Positions 1-8,796 of a stretch of DNA of 64,000 nt are shown piece by piece. This DNA comes from JL08 sp963765555 (GTDB taxonomy: Bacteria; Pseudomonadota; Alphaproteobacteria; Rhodobacterales; Rhodobacteraceae). Where the stretch lies: positions 1 through 64,000 of the forward strand of contig CAVXWX010000012.1 in assembly GCA_963765555.1 (NCBI GenBank), in the 5' to 3' direction. The notes under the pieces were generated by a model. That model saw only the letters and a program-made list of their open reading frames with translations, had not been told where the DNA came from and did not search any database. The position numbers were made by a program, and so were the translations under genes. Within the stretch, counting starts at the first letter, position 1, and each line of letters starts with the position of its first letter.

Positions 1-1303
1 CATATCCCAATAAAGCGTCCAGTAGTCCTCCGTTTTCGACCAAGGCCGACACAGTAGATTCACTGAAGAATCCGCCAACTCTCCGACGCAGATTGCCGGT
101 TCGGGTGTCTCCAGAGCAAGAGGGTGGGCTGCAACCAACTCTGTAAGCAATTTGATCGCCTGTTCAATGCTGTCAGAATAGCTGATGCCAAAGACCATAT
201 CGACGCGTCGTGTCGCACTGGCAGTGACATTGGTTATTACACTGTTCCAGACCCTGTTGTTCGGAACCGCGATTATCTTGTTGTCGACTGTGGCAATGGT
301 TGTTGAAATCAAATTGGTCTGTTGGACAGTACCAGTTGCAAAACCTTCAAGATCGACATAGTCGCCTTCATCGAACGGCTTATTTATCATTATCATCAAC
401 CCGCTGAAGAAATTGGCGATAGTTTCTTGCATCGCAAAGGCCAAAATAAAACTGATACCGCCGACTAGGGCGAACAGTGGTGCCACGTCCATGCCCAAAA
501 TCGACAGCACTATTATCAATCCAATTATCAAAGTAAGCCAATAAAACAGCCCGCCCAAAAATGTCGAAAGAAGTGAAGACAAACCACTTATCCGGCCCAT
601 CCAACGCCGCGTGACAGAGCGGATCATCCGCGCTACAAAAAGCAACCCGAGCAGCGATACGACAACAACGATACTGTCAGTTGCAACTTTGATGCCCCCG
701 TCACGCGCGGTGAGCCATTTCAGAACGCGTTGGTGCAATGTTTCGACATCCGCATTGCGGATCTCGTCAATAATTATGGCGCTGCGGTAGGCTCGGTATT
801 TGGCGATTTCGTCAGCACTACCACCTTTCTTCTGCCAGTCATTCAAAACGAGAACAAAATTGTCGAACATGTGTCGACGTTCGTCAGCGAGTTCTGCGAA
901 CTCGCTCCCTAAAAATATCAGCTGTTTCTCCATCCAATTCACTGACCCGCAGCGTAGCGTCGACAACATCCTGTGTTTGTTCCTGAACAATACGCTGCCA
1001 CGCTTCGGATGCTGCGGCGAGTTGCGTTTCAGTTAGCGGCAGTAACAAAAGCTCCAGCCGCTCACTCTCGATCCGAGGATTCAGGATATGTGAGGGCAGG
1101 TTGAACTCCTTTGCCAGCGCGTCGATATCGATTTCACCAGCGTTGGTGAGTGAGGGCGTGGGATCTTCTGACGGGAGTTGTTCATCTGAAGAGGACTGAT
1201 TCTGGTCAGAACCGTCTGTCGATTGTGCAAACACGGGCGGACCGTTGAGGACTAGTAAGCCGATTAAAGTAAGACTGAGGATACATAACGCTCGGCGTAG
1301 CAT
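1..1303 (-). pseudogene. MscS-family mechanosensitive channel, frameshifted and cut by the window edge
   Basis: The gene starts at ATG 1303, preceded by a GGAAAGG ribosome site, with a signal peptide ending near VFAQ. The first frame stops at 884 after a soluble N-terminal domain. A second open frame takes over at about 900 and runs off the window start. It has two or three membrane helices, then the MscS pore and beta-domain sequence (FALVGGISFILAFAMQETI, then NKPFDEGDYVDLEGF, then VPNNRVWNS). Removing one base near 892-898 gives a continuous protein (RERVRELADERR), so this is one gene with a +1 frameshift. The junction lies inside a perfect 9-bp inverted repeat (886-906). This could be a real lesion or a sequencing error at the hairpin. 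The family consists of pressure-gated channels of the inner membrane. Confidence 0.85.
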
Positions 1304-1748
1304 TCGAGGCCTTTCCAGTAATGCTTTTTGCAACATTAGGAGAATGACCGAGGGTGACAAGCTAAACCAAGTAACTGCAATCGGTATCTTTTGTCTGGCA
1401 TTCGAGACTGTGGAACTGATTTTAACAATTAGACAACAGAAAAATCCTTTTTGCGAACACGCGATCCGAAGGCAAATTTCTTGTCCTTTTTGCGTTTTCC
1501 TAAACTATCTGAGCATTATGCTAAAAACTACGGTTGGTTGAAGCCATGGACAACATGCTATCGAAACGTTGAAATTTTCGCTATCACAAGCATGTTTACG
1601 GCTACAACGTGGCTGCTGACGGCTTAGGAACTAGACTGTTCCGCAACTCAGACGACGACTTGAAGCGGTTCACCTCTTGCTATTTGCGGTACAACTGAAG
1701 TCCGAACTACCTGAAAAGCCAACATGAGCAGCGCTTGGGGACTAATTG
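1304..1748. other. Intergenic region, AT-rich, with a possible transposase remnant
   Basis: This 445-bp gap separates the divergent mscS-like gene and the AI-2E permease gene, so promoters for both must lie here. I see no clear -35/-10 pair. A short open stretch on the plus strand (1573-1698) ends in a sequence (DDDLKRFTSCYLRYN) that faintly recalls the C-terminus of IS481-type transposases, but it has no start codon. I would not call a gene here. Confidence 0.4.
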
Positions 1749-2825
1749 ATGACGGTGGAAACGCGCGAACTTCTTGAAAGAGTATTACCCCTCGGTGCGA
1801 TTGCGGTTGTCTTTGTATTGGGAGCTCTTGCTCTTAGTCCTTTTGCACCAGCTCTGCTGTGGTCAGTTTTTGTTTCCGTTGCCTTGTATCCACTGCACAA
1901 AGGCCTGTCGAGACGGCTTGGCGGAAGCCGCGAAATAGCAACAATTTTCACGGCAATCGGTTTGATCGTCCTTGTTTTGCTCCCGATGTTATTTCTCCTT
2001 CGATCTATCATAGCCATCTTGCCCGAACTTGCAGTATTAGCCGTGGAAGAAGGGAATTTTCAGAGACTCGGGCTGGATCTGCCTGCGAATATGTCGCCGA
2101 CTTGGGCCAACCTTTGGAGCGGCCTGCAAGATGATTTCGAAGCCGCAAGGCGCTTGGTCGGTGATGATCTTCGGTTACTGTTGTCGACATTGATGTTGGA
2201 GGGGCGGCTTGTAGGTCTTTTTGTGCTAGAATTTTTGCTCGGTCTAATTCTTGCTGCTGTGATCCTACAAAACGCTGACTCTCTCCAGCAGTTGTCCACC
2301 AAGACATTCCAGAAGTTGGGAGGCGAGCGTGCTTTGAAGCTCACAGATCGGTCGGTTCTCACAATACGATTTACGGTGCTCGGCATCCTTGGCTCGGCGG
2401 CGGTTCAGACTGCGATAGCAGCATTTGCCTACTGGCTGGTTGGTGTCTCGCATTGGCCGCTCCTCGCCTTTGCAACGTTTATGCTTGGATTGTTGCAGGT
2501 TGGACCTGTTCTTATCTGGGGGCCGCTGGCTTTGTGGCTTTGGCTTGATGAACAGACTGGCATGGCTATTTTCTTAACGCTATGGGGGCTTTTTGCCGTG
2601 GGTTTGTCCGACAATGCTGTCAAAGCTATGGTGGTTGCCCGTGGCGCAAACCTGCCAACGTCTCTGGTTTTTCTCAGCGCACTCGGTGGCCTGTTCATCT
2701 GGGGCGTTGTCGGTATATTTCTCGGGCCTGTCATACTGGCTTTATGTTTGGAATTGATCTTATGGTGGCTGGAAGAAGACAGTGTTACCCAAGCCGAGCA
2801 AGCCACGCGGACGTTAGGGTCCTGA
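1749..2825 (+). CDS. AI-2E family transporter (PerM/YdiK-type permease)
   Basis: This is a 358-residue integral membrane protein with about eight hydrophobic segments. The arrangement fits the AI-2E/PerM family: two N-terminal helices, a large extracytoplasmic loop (about residues 90-150), then a block of C-terminal helices with the conserved stretch around LLQVGPVLIWGPLALW and a terminal GPVILALCLELI helix. Family members export signals, sodium or other small solutes, and the substrate cannot be read from sequence. ATG 1749 has GGGGA at the right distance; the TTG just before it (1746) is too close to that site. It probably forms an operon with the two small membrane-protein genes downstream. 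Confidence 0.85.
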   Translation: MTVETRELLERVLPLGAIAVVFVLGALALSPFAPALLWSVFVSVALYPLHKGLSRRLGGSREIATIFTAIGLIVLVLLPMLFLLRSIIAILPELAVLAVEEGNFQRLGLDLPANMSPTWANLWSGLQDDFEAARRLVGDDLRLLLSTLMLEGRLVGLFVLEFLLGLILAAVILQNADSLQQLSTKTFQKLGGERALKLTDRSVLTIRFTVLGILGSAAVQTAIAAFAYWLVGVSHWPLLAFATFMLGLLQVGPVLIWGPLALWLWLDEQTGMAIFLTLWGLFAVGLSDNAVKAMVVARGANLPTSLVFLSALGGLFIWGVVGIFLGPVILALCLELILWWLEEDSVTQAEQATRTLGS

Positions 2826-2869
2826 CACAAGCAAACGATTAAGCCATCTAAAACCAAAAGGTAAGCTTC

Positions 2870-3181
2870 ATGGAAGAAACATCACATGCCAAAGGCCGGC
2901 AAGACGTTGAAAAACAGTTTCAGGTCATTCGTGACGACATAACAAAACTAACTAACCTGCTATGCGAAATCGGAGAGGAAAAAGCGGGAGAGAAACGGGA
3001 CGCCGCGCTGGCGGAAGCCGCAGAACTGCTTGAAAAATCACGTGCAACAATCGACGAGGGACGGCTCAAGGCGCGCCAGGCAACTGTGACTATTGAAGAT
3101 TACATTTATAAACAACCTGTACAATCAGCTCTGATCGCGCTTGGCGTCGGGTTTCTGGTTGGCATGATAACACGACGCTGA
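2870..3181 (+). CDS. DUF883 (ElaB/YqjD)-family membrane-anchored protein
   Basis: This 103-residue protein has a long charged helical region (residues 5-80, rich in Glu, Lys and Ala, likely coiled coil). It ends in one short transmembrane segment (SALIALGVGFLVGMI) followed by Arg-Arg. This is the signature of the ElaB/YqjD/DUF883 family, tail-anchored inner-membrane proteins linked to stationary phase and ribosome association in enterobacteria. The start has AAAAGG 8 nt upstream. It sits 44 bp after the permease gene and 8 bp before a YqjE-like gene, the same pairing as yqjD-yqjE in Escherichia coli. Confidence 0.85.
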   Translation: MEETSHAKGRQDVEKQFQVIRDDITKLTNLLCEIGEEKAGEKRDAALAEAAELLEKSRATIDEGRLKARQATVTIEDYIYKQPVQSALIALGVGFLVGMITRR

Positions 3182-3189
3182 GGTTCGGT

Positions 3190-3612
3190 ATGCTGGAAGA
3201 TTTGGTTCACACTTTTGTAAGCGCGCAGTTTGGCGATGTTCGTCGCAAGACAAAAGGCGCCCTGCTGGAAGTTGCAGCCTTCGGCATGATCGGTCTTTCC
3301 ACAGTTTTGTTGTTTGTCGGTATGTTCCTCTGGCTTTCTGTCCGGATGGATCCGTGGTTGGCCGCAACCGCGCTCGCCGGTCTGGCGCTTCTGGCAGCAC
3401 TTGTTCTCATGCTTGTAGGTCGGTCGCTTCTTCAGCGGAAGGAACACGACCCCCATCAGCAGGCGGTTTCCGCTCTGAAAGCGTTGGGGCTGCTCTCATC
3501 AAGTGGTCTGACTGGTTCCGAAAAAGCTATAGACGAGCGGGAAAAGGGACCGGCATTGGTCGCTTCTGCCTTGGCGGCAGGCTTGATACTCGGACGTTCA
3601 ACAAACCGCTAG
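3190..3612 (+). CDS. YqjE-like / phage-holin-family membrane protein
   Basis: This 140-residue protein has two adjacent transmembrane helices (about residues 28-52 and 57-80) and a further weakly hydrophobic alanine-rich stretch near the C-terminus. The layout and the partner (a DUF883 protein 8 bp upstream) match the YqjE / Phage_holin_3_6 group of stress-associated inner-membrane proteins. Despite the family name there is no sign of lytic function or phage context. The start codon is preceded by GAGGTTCGGT. Last gene of the 1749-3612 operon. Confidence 0.75.
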   Translation: MLEDLVHTFVSAQFGDVRRKTKGALLEVAAFGMIGLSTVLLFVGMFLWLSVRMDPWLAATALAGLALLAALVLMLVGRSLLQRKEHDPHQQAVSALKALGLLSSSGLTGSEKAIDEREKGPALVASALAAGLILGRSTNR

Positions 3613-3731
3613 ATAGGTTTCTTGCCCACATCGACCACTTGACCATGACCCGTCGACTGTCCGGGCGGACAACCCCTTAAGAAGCATTGGCGAAAGTTGA
3701 AAGCGCTTGCAAAAAACGACTGTGCCATCAC

Positions 3732-3749
3732 GTATCCTCATTAGGATAC
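3732..3749. terminator. Small perfect hairpin between convergent genes
   Basis: There are 7-bp arms (GTATCCT and AGGATAC) around a 4-nt loop, lying between the convergent YqjE-like and DedA genes. There is no clear U-tract on either strand, so a terminator role is only inferred from position. Confidence 0.35.
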
Positions 3750-3786
3750 AATGCACCTACACAGATGCGAAACTATCGATTTGTGT

Positions 3787-4365
3787 TCAAGAATCTTGGT
3801 TTTTTCGCTTTTGTCGGCGCCAAATGAAAATTGCACCACCCAAAAGAACGGCGACAATAGCCGGAGCGATCAAGGCATGCTCGATCCTGTCGAATTCCCC
3901 GAAAATTGCCTCAATACAGTGTCCCATGAAGTAGCCAAGCATGACGCTGGTCACACCCCAAGCCAATGAGGAAAGCACAGTCAAAAGGCCATACTGGAAA
4001 GGTTGCATCCCAAGAGTGGCCAAAGCGACGGGTCCAGCGGTACGCATCCCTGGGATAAATCTGAAAGCAAGTGCAAACAGGACCATGTTCACCGATAGCC
4101 TTCCGACAAGTGATGCTACTCTTGGATTTTCGAGAACGCTACTCAGTCGAGGTGCGTCCTTATACCTCCGTGCAGTTCCGTAGATTACGATATCTGACAA
4201 GTAGCCACCTGCGGCAGCCGCCAAGGCCACAGGCCAAAATGAGAGATGTTCGCGGTGAGCCATCACGCCACCGGCGATAGCTACCGACTCACCTTCAAGG
4301 GCGGTCCCCATGAAGACGGCAATCGTTCCGTAAGTCTCAACCAAACTTTCGAGCCAGTCAGACAC
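3787..4365 (-). CDS. DedA family membrane protein
   Basis: This protein of about 192 residues has the DedA (SNARE-associated) pattern: an N-terminal amphipathic segment, GTALEGESVAIAGG near residues 20-35, the conserved FRFIPGMRTAGPVALA block (about 100-118), and a C-terminal helix followed by a basic tail. Members are inner-membrane proteins, some shown to act as undecaprenyl-phosphate or phospholipid flippases that support envelope integrity. I prefer GTG 4365 because the AAGGG site fits it; another GTG lies at 4371. Convergent with the YqjE-like gene. Confidence 0.85.
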   Translation of the reverse strand: MSDWLESLVETYGTIAVFMGTALEGESVAIAGGVMAHREHLSFWPVALAAAAGGYLSDIVIYGTARRYKDAPRLSSVLENPRVASLVGRLSVNMVLFALAFRFIPGMRTAGPVALATLGMQPFQYGLLTVLSSLAWGVTSVMLGYFMGHCIEAIFGEFDRIEHALIAPAIVAVLLGGAIFIWRRQKRKNQDS

Positions 4366-4519
4366 CTTCACCCTTTTCTGGATTCAAGCGACAATCGTTT
4401 CTGTTCGCCGGGCGGTCAAGAGTTTGTAGTATGCAAAACTTGGCTGAAAACTCTACCGGGCAGTCCCTCATCAGATACATGGTCTTGTCAGTGAGCGAGG
4501 TCGGACGCGATTTTGCACT

Positions 4520-4693
4520 ATGTCGAAGTCAGATAAAGCCAGATTGGGGCAGACAGGGGCCTTTTGTAACTTTCCAGGCTCGTTCCTGTACTTCGAAACG
4601 AGCCCCGAAATCACCCGCCTGGCAGTGATGCTCTTTATTCGGTTCCCGCTGCCAATGCGCAACGTGGAACTTGCTGCGTTCGCACGGCCCTAA
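4520..4693 (+). pseudogene. IS6-family transposase, N-terminal remnant
   Basis: This 57-codon open frame contains FLYFETSPEITRLAVMLF followed by IRFPLPMRNVE. That is the characteristic N-terminal helix-turn-helix region of IS6/IS26-group transposases (family pattern: EVIRLAVMLYVRFPLSLRNVEDL). The frame ends eight codons after RNVE, so the DDE catalytic domain is missing. No matching terminal inverted repeats are evident. The remnant sits between two minus-strand envelope genes and marks past transposition in this island. Confidence 0.7.
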
Positions 4694-4748
4694 GGGACAG
4701 CCTTACGGACCTCCCAGGTACGGGTTCGAATTGGTCTGATTCTACCGG

Positions 4749-5057
4749 CTATTGGGAAGCTGCATCGCGAAGCCGCTGCATGACCGTTTCGCATTCCGCT
4801 CGCGTCCCGACCAGCGTTGCATCTTCGGGCACAGTTCCACCCATATCCGCAGTCGCTCGTGCAAGAACCTGGGCAATCTGTTCGTCGCTCAGCAATCCTT
4901 CTTCTTCCGCAGCATTCACAGTCGAGCATATGCCGGCGCTAAGCCCCGTCGCGATGCCCACGCCAGCAGCCGTGCCGCCGATAATTGATCCGCCAAAGAT
5001 CGCGCCGGCCAATAAGCCTACGACAAGGCCGATGATCGCAAAAAGTGTTTTTCCCAT
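4749..5057 (-). CDS. Small exported glycine-rich membrane protein, function unknown
   Basis: This protein of about 102 residues has a hydrophobic N-terminus that continues into a Gly/Ala-rich stretch with GxxxG spacing (GLLAGAIFGGSIIGGTAAGV), like a glycine-zipper membrane segment. A polar C-terminal half with two cysteines follows. The start at ATG 5057 has CGGAGAA upstream. I do not recognise the family. It lies at the end of a run of minus-strand envelope genes, so an envelope role is likely by context only. Confidence 0.6.
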   Translation of the reverse strand: MGKTLFAIIGLVVGLLAGAIFGGSIIGGTAAGVGIATGLSAGICSTVNAAEEEGLLSDEQIAQVLARATADMGGTVPEDATLVGTRAECETVMQRLRDAASQ

Positions 5058-5141
5058 TTTTTTCAATTCTCCGTCAGGTGCCTGACCCCTGGGGCCAAAC
5101 TCGGTTTAGAACGAACTATCGACAGGTCGTTCAGTTTTTCG

Positions 5142-5453
5142 TCAGTTTGCAAACTCGCTGAAGACAGTAACGCTTCCGTCACTCTCTGTCCGGCAACTCC
5201 AGTTCTGCCCACCCACGTCGAGAACCAGAAGCGGGCCACCGCCGGTGCGAACGCGGCTGGCAATATTGATGTCGACTGCAGGGAAGCCAGTGATCCGCGC
5301 CGCCTCGTCGATGCACGGCGAGGTCATGGCGTTGAAATCAGCATCGCTCCCGCTCAGCCCATCGCTACCGGTTGCGCTACCGTTCGACTCGACGCAGCCA
5401 GCAAGCGCCGCAAGTGCCGTCGCCCCGATGAAGAACTTGATGGTATTGGTCAT
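5142..5453 (-). CDS. Small lipoprotein of the CVE-x-GS group
   Basis: This 103-residue protein starts at ATG 5453 (GGAAAGG upstream) with a signal peptide and a lipobox LAALAGC. The mature N-terminus reads CVESNGSATG, the same opening seen in three other lipoproteins of this window (8242, 14775, 25597). The folded part carries one Cys in the middle and a GGQNWSC motif near the end, matching the W-x-C motif of the 8242 and 25597 proteins. Ser follows Cys-Val-Glu, which does not suggest inner-membrane retention. Function unknown; probably a periplasmic or outer-membrane envelope lipoprotein. Confidence 0.75.
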   Translation of the reverse strand: MTNTIKFFIGATALAALAGCVESNGSATGSDGLSGSDADFNAMTSPCIDEAARITGFPAVDINIASRVRTGGGPLLVLDVGGQNWSCRTESDGSVTVFSEFAN

Positions 5454-5497
5454 GATATGCCTTTCCATTGATTTTGTAGATTGCTCGGGCTCGATTG

Positions 5498-6664
5498 TTA
5501 CCGGACCCCGAAGATGACATTGAATGATTGCACCCCTTTGCCGCGGTTATTAACCTCGATCTTGTGATCTCCCGCTTGCCAAAGCTGGCCACGATACTCT
5601 TGCGGTGCGCTTGTTTCTTCCAATAGGACTGACCCGTCCGGATTGAAAATCTTGTAGGTCATTCCCTGTGCATTCGCCGCAAGACGGAAATAGAGGTTCT
5701 GACCACTATCGGCCCCAAGAAGATACGTAACGGACGTTCCTGGTCCAAGCTGGTCTGTAAACTCCGTCCCGGTGTTCCCAGCGCCAAAGCTGACACGTTG
5801 AAGGCGGTTTGCACTTGGTAGCTGCGTCGCTTGTCCGCTGTGCCCAGTCAGGAACCGGGCATTGACCCAGCCACGCTCGCGCATGTCAGTTATCATCTCG
5901 ATCTGACACCATCGCGCGTTGCCCTGCGTTTGACAGGAAAGCTGGCGCACCTGTGATCCGTTGCCCAATGCGCCCACGATCCGGTGATTTATGCCCGGCC
6001 CTGCACGCATGTTCAAGACGTCATTCGCCGACACTCCGGTCACTGTCACAACCGGGGCCGAAGCGGGCGGTGGCGCTGACCCTGCAAGCGTCAGATAGCG
6101 TCCAGCGACCCAGCCGCGTTCACGCATGTCCGTCTTCATCTCGATCTCGCACCAGCGCGTGTTGCCTTGCAGACTGCACCCGAGGTTGCGCACAGATGTG
6201 CCGTTAGTCAGTGCGCCGATGATCTGGTTTCCTGTTCCCGGACCGTTACGCACGTTAAGCGTATCGCCGACTTTCAGGCCCGTTACTTGCACAACATTTG
6301 CCGCGCCAGAGTTTCCGTAGTTAGGCAAATAATCATTCTGCAGGCTGCCTTTGGCGAAAAACTCGACCATCCGCGCGCCGGACCGTTCATAGGAACAGGA
6401 AAAGTCTTCAAAGCGGGTCTCCAGAAATATCCTGCCGTTGATCGCATGCGTGTCGTCGACACGTTGCCCATTATATTTCATATCGGTTCGGGCATTGAAA
6501 TCGCGAAAATAGCTTTGCCCGACGTTCGAGCATTCGTTCATCATGAAATCTTGCGATTGAGCATGTGCATGCGTGCACATCCAAGACACTGCCGCCGCAG
6601 ACGCCATGACCAGCCAAAACCTACGTGATGCAAGGTAAAAACCTACACCGAGTGTGCCAACCAT
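5498..6664 (-). CDS. Exported protein with unknown N-terminal domain, two SH3b domains and a C-terminal beta domain
   Basis: This 388-residue protein starts at ATG 6664 (AGGAGG upstream) and has a signal peptide ending near THAHAQ. Residues about 45-115 form a domain with YNGQRVDDTHAINGR and FSCSYERSG, also present twice in the 15571 protein. Two bacterial SH3 domains follow (about 135-200 and 210-275). They are near copies, each with LNxRxGPG, a C-x-x-QGNxRWC stretch and TDMRERGWV. The last 100 residues resemble a PPC-like beta-sandwich (YLLGADSGQNLYFRL). SH3b domains usually bind peptidoglycan or peptides, so a periplasmic wall-associated role is likely. The two copies differ little, which indicates recent internal duplication. 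Confidence 0.8.
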   Translation of the reverse strand: MVGTLGVGFYLASRRFWLVMASAAAVSWMCTHAHAQSQDFMMNECSNVGQSYFRDFNARTDMKYNGQRVDDTHAINGRIFLETRFEDFSCSYERSGARMVEFFAKGSLQNDYLPNYGNSGAANVVQVTGLKVGDTLNVRNGPGTGNQIIGALTNGTSVRNLGCSLQGNTRWCEIEMKTDMRERGWVAGRYLTLAGSAPPPASAPVVTVTGVSANDVLNMRAGPGINHRIVGALGNGSQVRQLSCQTQGNARWCQIEMITDMRERGWVNARFLTGHSGQATQLPSANRLQRVSFGAGNTGTEFTDQLGPGTSVTYLLGADSGQNLYFRLAANAQGMTYKIFNPDGSVLLEETSAPQEYRGQLWQAGDHKIEVNNRGKGVQSFNVIFGVR

Positions 6665-6675
6665 AAACAAACCTC

Positions 6676-7059
6676 CTATCCGCACACAGCATTTCCGTTG
6701 CGCTCTTCGCGTTCCGCCCGAAGCTGCGCCACGGATTCCCGCACGCTCTCTTCAGTTTCAGCCCGTGCCGCGGCATCCGCGTTGACACGTTGATTACGTG
6801 CTTCAAGGGCACGAGCAGCCTCTCAAATACGTCCGGCATCGCGCAAAAAGACCACGCGTTGCAATTCTGCGATCCCACCCGCGAGTGTCTAACCGTTTGC
6901 TGTTTGTGCCGCAAGCGCGAGTGCTTCATCTGTCCGGCAGGATATGGCGAATCCGTTCGCTTGGTTCACAGCCCCCGTATTGCCAAGACCAGCGAAACCG
7001 CTGGCGACGGCTACTAAAGCCAAGACGCCAACAATTCTGGAGAGATGTCGTGTCGGCAC
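6676..7059 (-). pseudogene. Exported coiled-coil protein gene with two in-frame nonsense codons
   Basis: One 128-codon frame starts at GTG 7059 (AGGGG upstream) and ends at 6676, only 11 bp before the SH3b gene start. It has a convincing signal peptide (RIVGVLALVAVASGFA) and a C-terminal charged helical segment (ARALEARNQRVNADAAARAE onward). The frame is broken by TAG at 6889-6891 and TGA at 6823-6825. Coding character continues in the same frame past both stops, so the frame was intact until recently. The remnant probably belonged to the operon with the SH3b gene. Family not recognised. Confidence 0.65.
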
Positions 7060-7073
7060 ATATTCACCCCTAT

Positions 7074-7451
7074 TTAGTTTCCAGCTTTGCGGATCAGCCG
7101 CACGATCAGGATCAAGGCTACCGCGCCGACAAGAGCAGCGATGAAGCTGCCCATTGTTCCACCGATTGAAACACCAAGCAGCGGCAGAACATAACCGGCA
7201 AGGAGCGATCCACCGATGCCGGCAGCGACGTTGCCCAACAGGCCAGAGCCGTGGCCCTTGACGATCAATCCGGCCAGCCAGCCCACGATGGCACCGATGA
7301 CGATAACGATCAGCAGACCAATAAACCCGCCGACCGCCGCACCAACCGCCTCTGCGGTTTCGTCTTGCGCCAGTACAGGACCAGAGACCGCAGTAAGCGG
7401 CAGAACCAAAGCCAGGCTGTTTACCAATTTGTCACGTTTAAAATTCGTCAT
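7074..7451 (-). CDS. GlsB/YeaQ/YmgE-family (transglycosylase-associated) membrane protein
   Basis: This 125-residue protein starts at ATG 7451 with AAGGAAAC upstream. It has a signal-like N-terminus (ALVLPLTAVSGPVLA) and three glycine-rich membrane segments. These include GAIVGWLAGLIVKGHGSGL, the family hallmark, followed by GNVAAGIGGSLLAGYVLPLLG. GlsB-like proteins are small stress-responsive membrane proteins. A paralogue with the same unusual cleaved N-terminus lies at 15188. It sits just upstream of the broken coiled-coil gene, in the same direction. Confidence 0.85.
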   Translation of the reverse strand: MTNFKRDKLVNSLALVLPLTAVSGPVLAQDETAEAVGAAVGGFIGLLIVIVIGAIVGWLAGLIVKGHGSGLLGNVAAGIGGSLLAGYVLPLLGVSIGGTMGSFIAALVGAVALILIVRLIRKAGN

Positions 7452-7630
7452 GTCTAGTTTCCTTCTTTGAAAGCAGTCCGGCCAATCATAAGGCGCAATG
7501 AGTCTTACAAATACAGTGCCAGGGTATCCGGCACCGAAACTTTTTGGACAAGGCACCCAAATCGGTCACGACACTAACGCCTGAGAAAAGTCCGTCATGA
7601 CCGACGAGAACGGTTTGTCCAAAGCCTGAT

Positions 7631-8176
7631 TTACGAAAACCAGCCTTTGACACGACCCCAAACCGACTTTTCTTCTGGAACGTCAATTGTCGAACCAGCT
7701 ACGACACGGGATCCATCAAGCGATGGCATAGGTTCGATTTCAAATCCTGTCTCGTCGGGTTGCACGGCAGCTTTTGCAACGGTTTCTTCCGTCATCTCGG
7801 CAAATGCATCCAGCTTCGCCAAGGTTTCGGGGCCCGCGAGCCCGTCTGCATCAAGACCATTGGAAGACTGGAATTCCTTCACAGCTTTCTCTGTGCCCGG
7901 CCCGAATTTTCCGTCAGCATCTATACCGAGGGCAGTCTGGAGCTTCTTTACCGTGTCGCCGCGTGTACCCACCCGCAGCAGAACAAGTTCATTCAGACCC
8001 AGCGCCGAAAACGTATCCGGGCCCGCAATCCCATCGACAGCCAGCCCGGCAGCGCTTTGCGCTTCGCGAACCGCCTTTTCCGTGCCGGACCCAAAAATTC
8101 CATCGGCATCAATACCAAGCTTCTCTTGCAAGCGCTTCACAGGAACGCCCTGCATTCCCTTTTTCAGTATCGACAT
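7631..8176 (-). CDS. Tandem peptidoglycan-binding-domain protein
   Basis: This 181-residue protein starts at ATG 8176 (AAAGGAAAT upstream). Two PG_binding_1 domains span about residues 4-62 and 65-125, each with the repeat pattern VKRLQEKLGIDADGIFGSGT / AVKEFQSSNGLDADGLAGPET. A 55-residue acidic tail follows and ends in WGRVKGWFS. There is no signal peptide in front, so export, if it occurs, is by another route. No catalytic domain is attached. The gene lies between a CVE-type lipoprotein gene and a GlsB-like gene. Confidence 0.85.
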   Translation of the reverse strand: MSILKKGMQGVPVKRLQEKLGIDADGIFGSGTEKAVREAQSAAGLAVDGIAGPDTFSALGLNELVLLRVGTRGDTVKKLQTALGIDADGKFGPGTEKAVKEFQSSNGLDADGLAGPETLAKLDAFAEMTEETVAKAAVQPDETGFEIEPMPSLDGSRVVAGSTIDVPEEKSVWGRVKGWFS

Positions 8177-8241
8177 GTGTAATTTCCTTTTCAATTTAGG
8201 TGTAGAAGACCCGACAGAAAATTCTGTCAGGCGGTCGTTTA

Positions 8242-8538
8242 TCAGAGAAATCCCTCATCCGTGAGCGACATCGGCTGCGAAGTCGTACCATTGCTGTAAG
8301 CGATGCATTGCCAACGCGCGTTTTCAGGGCCAACACCGACAATCACCTCGGTTCCCGCCTGCGAGAAGCTGGAGCCCAACAGAACCACATCGCCATTGTT
8401 TGTTTCTTGGCTCACCCGCTGCAGACAAGCCTGTTCGGCAGCGCTTGGCGCGCCGGACGCTGATCCCGTGTCCTCAACGCACCCACTAAGCGCCGCGACG
8501 ATCGCAACTCCGATAACGATTTTGAATTTGTTGGTCAT
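8242..8538 (-). CDS. Small lipoprotein of the CVE-x-GS group
   Basis: This 98-residue protein starts at ATG 8538 with AGAGGGATATC upstream. The signal peptide ends in the lipobox VAALSGC, and the mature protein begins CVEDTGSASG. The globular part contains a Cys in AEQACLQRV, then SSFSQAGTEVIVGVGP and WQCIAYSNGT. This stretch is nearly identical to the 25597 protein, so the two are clear paralogues. Related lipoproteins lie at 5142 and 14775. Function unknown; two conserved Cys could form a disulfide in the periplasm. Confidence 0.8.
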   Translation of the reverse strand: MTNKFKIVIGVAIVAALSGCVEDTGSASGAPSAAEQACLQRVSQETNNGDVVLLGSSFSQAGTEVIVGVGPENARWQCIAYSNGTTSQPMSLTDEGFL

Positions 8539-8796
8539 GATATCCCTCTGTTTGGTTGGTTTAGTTTTCAGTTTTCGATGCATCATTGAATTCCAAAAAT
8601 GTTGTTGTAGGATTGCGCACCATTCGCCGTATTGTAAACCGCATTGGGACTACTCAGTCGGCAAACACGCCTTTTTTTGTTTCTCACGGGCGTTGGGAAC
8701 ATTGATGCCTTGTAAACCTGCTGGAAGTATCAGGGAAAGCAGGCTAATTCAGCGAGGCTCAATCCCATCAGCAACGCGAGATTTCGAGGACGTAAA

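Noticed and set aside
1573..1698. Open stretch resembling an IS481 transposase C-terminus
   Set aside because: Similarity is short and weak, and there is no start codon; recorded as a possible remnant only.
4718..4745. Second T-loop-like sequence (GGGTTCGAATT) near the IS6 stub
   Set aside because: No T-stem or acceptor pairing and no match to the 30741 fragment, so it is not the island's other end.
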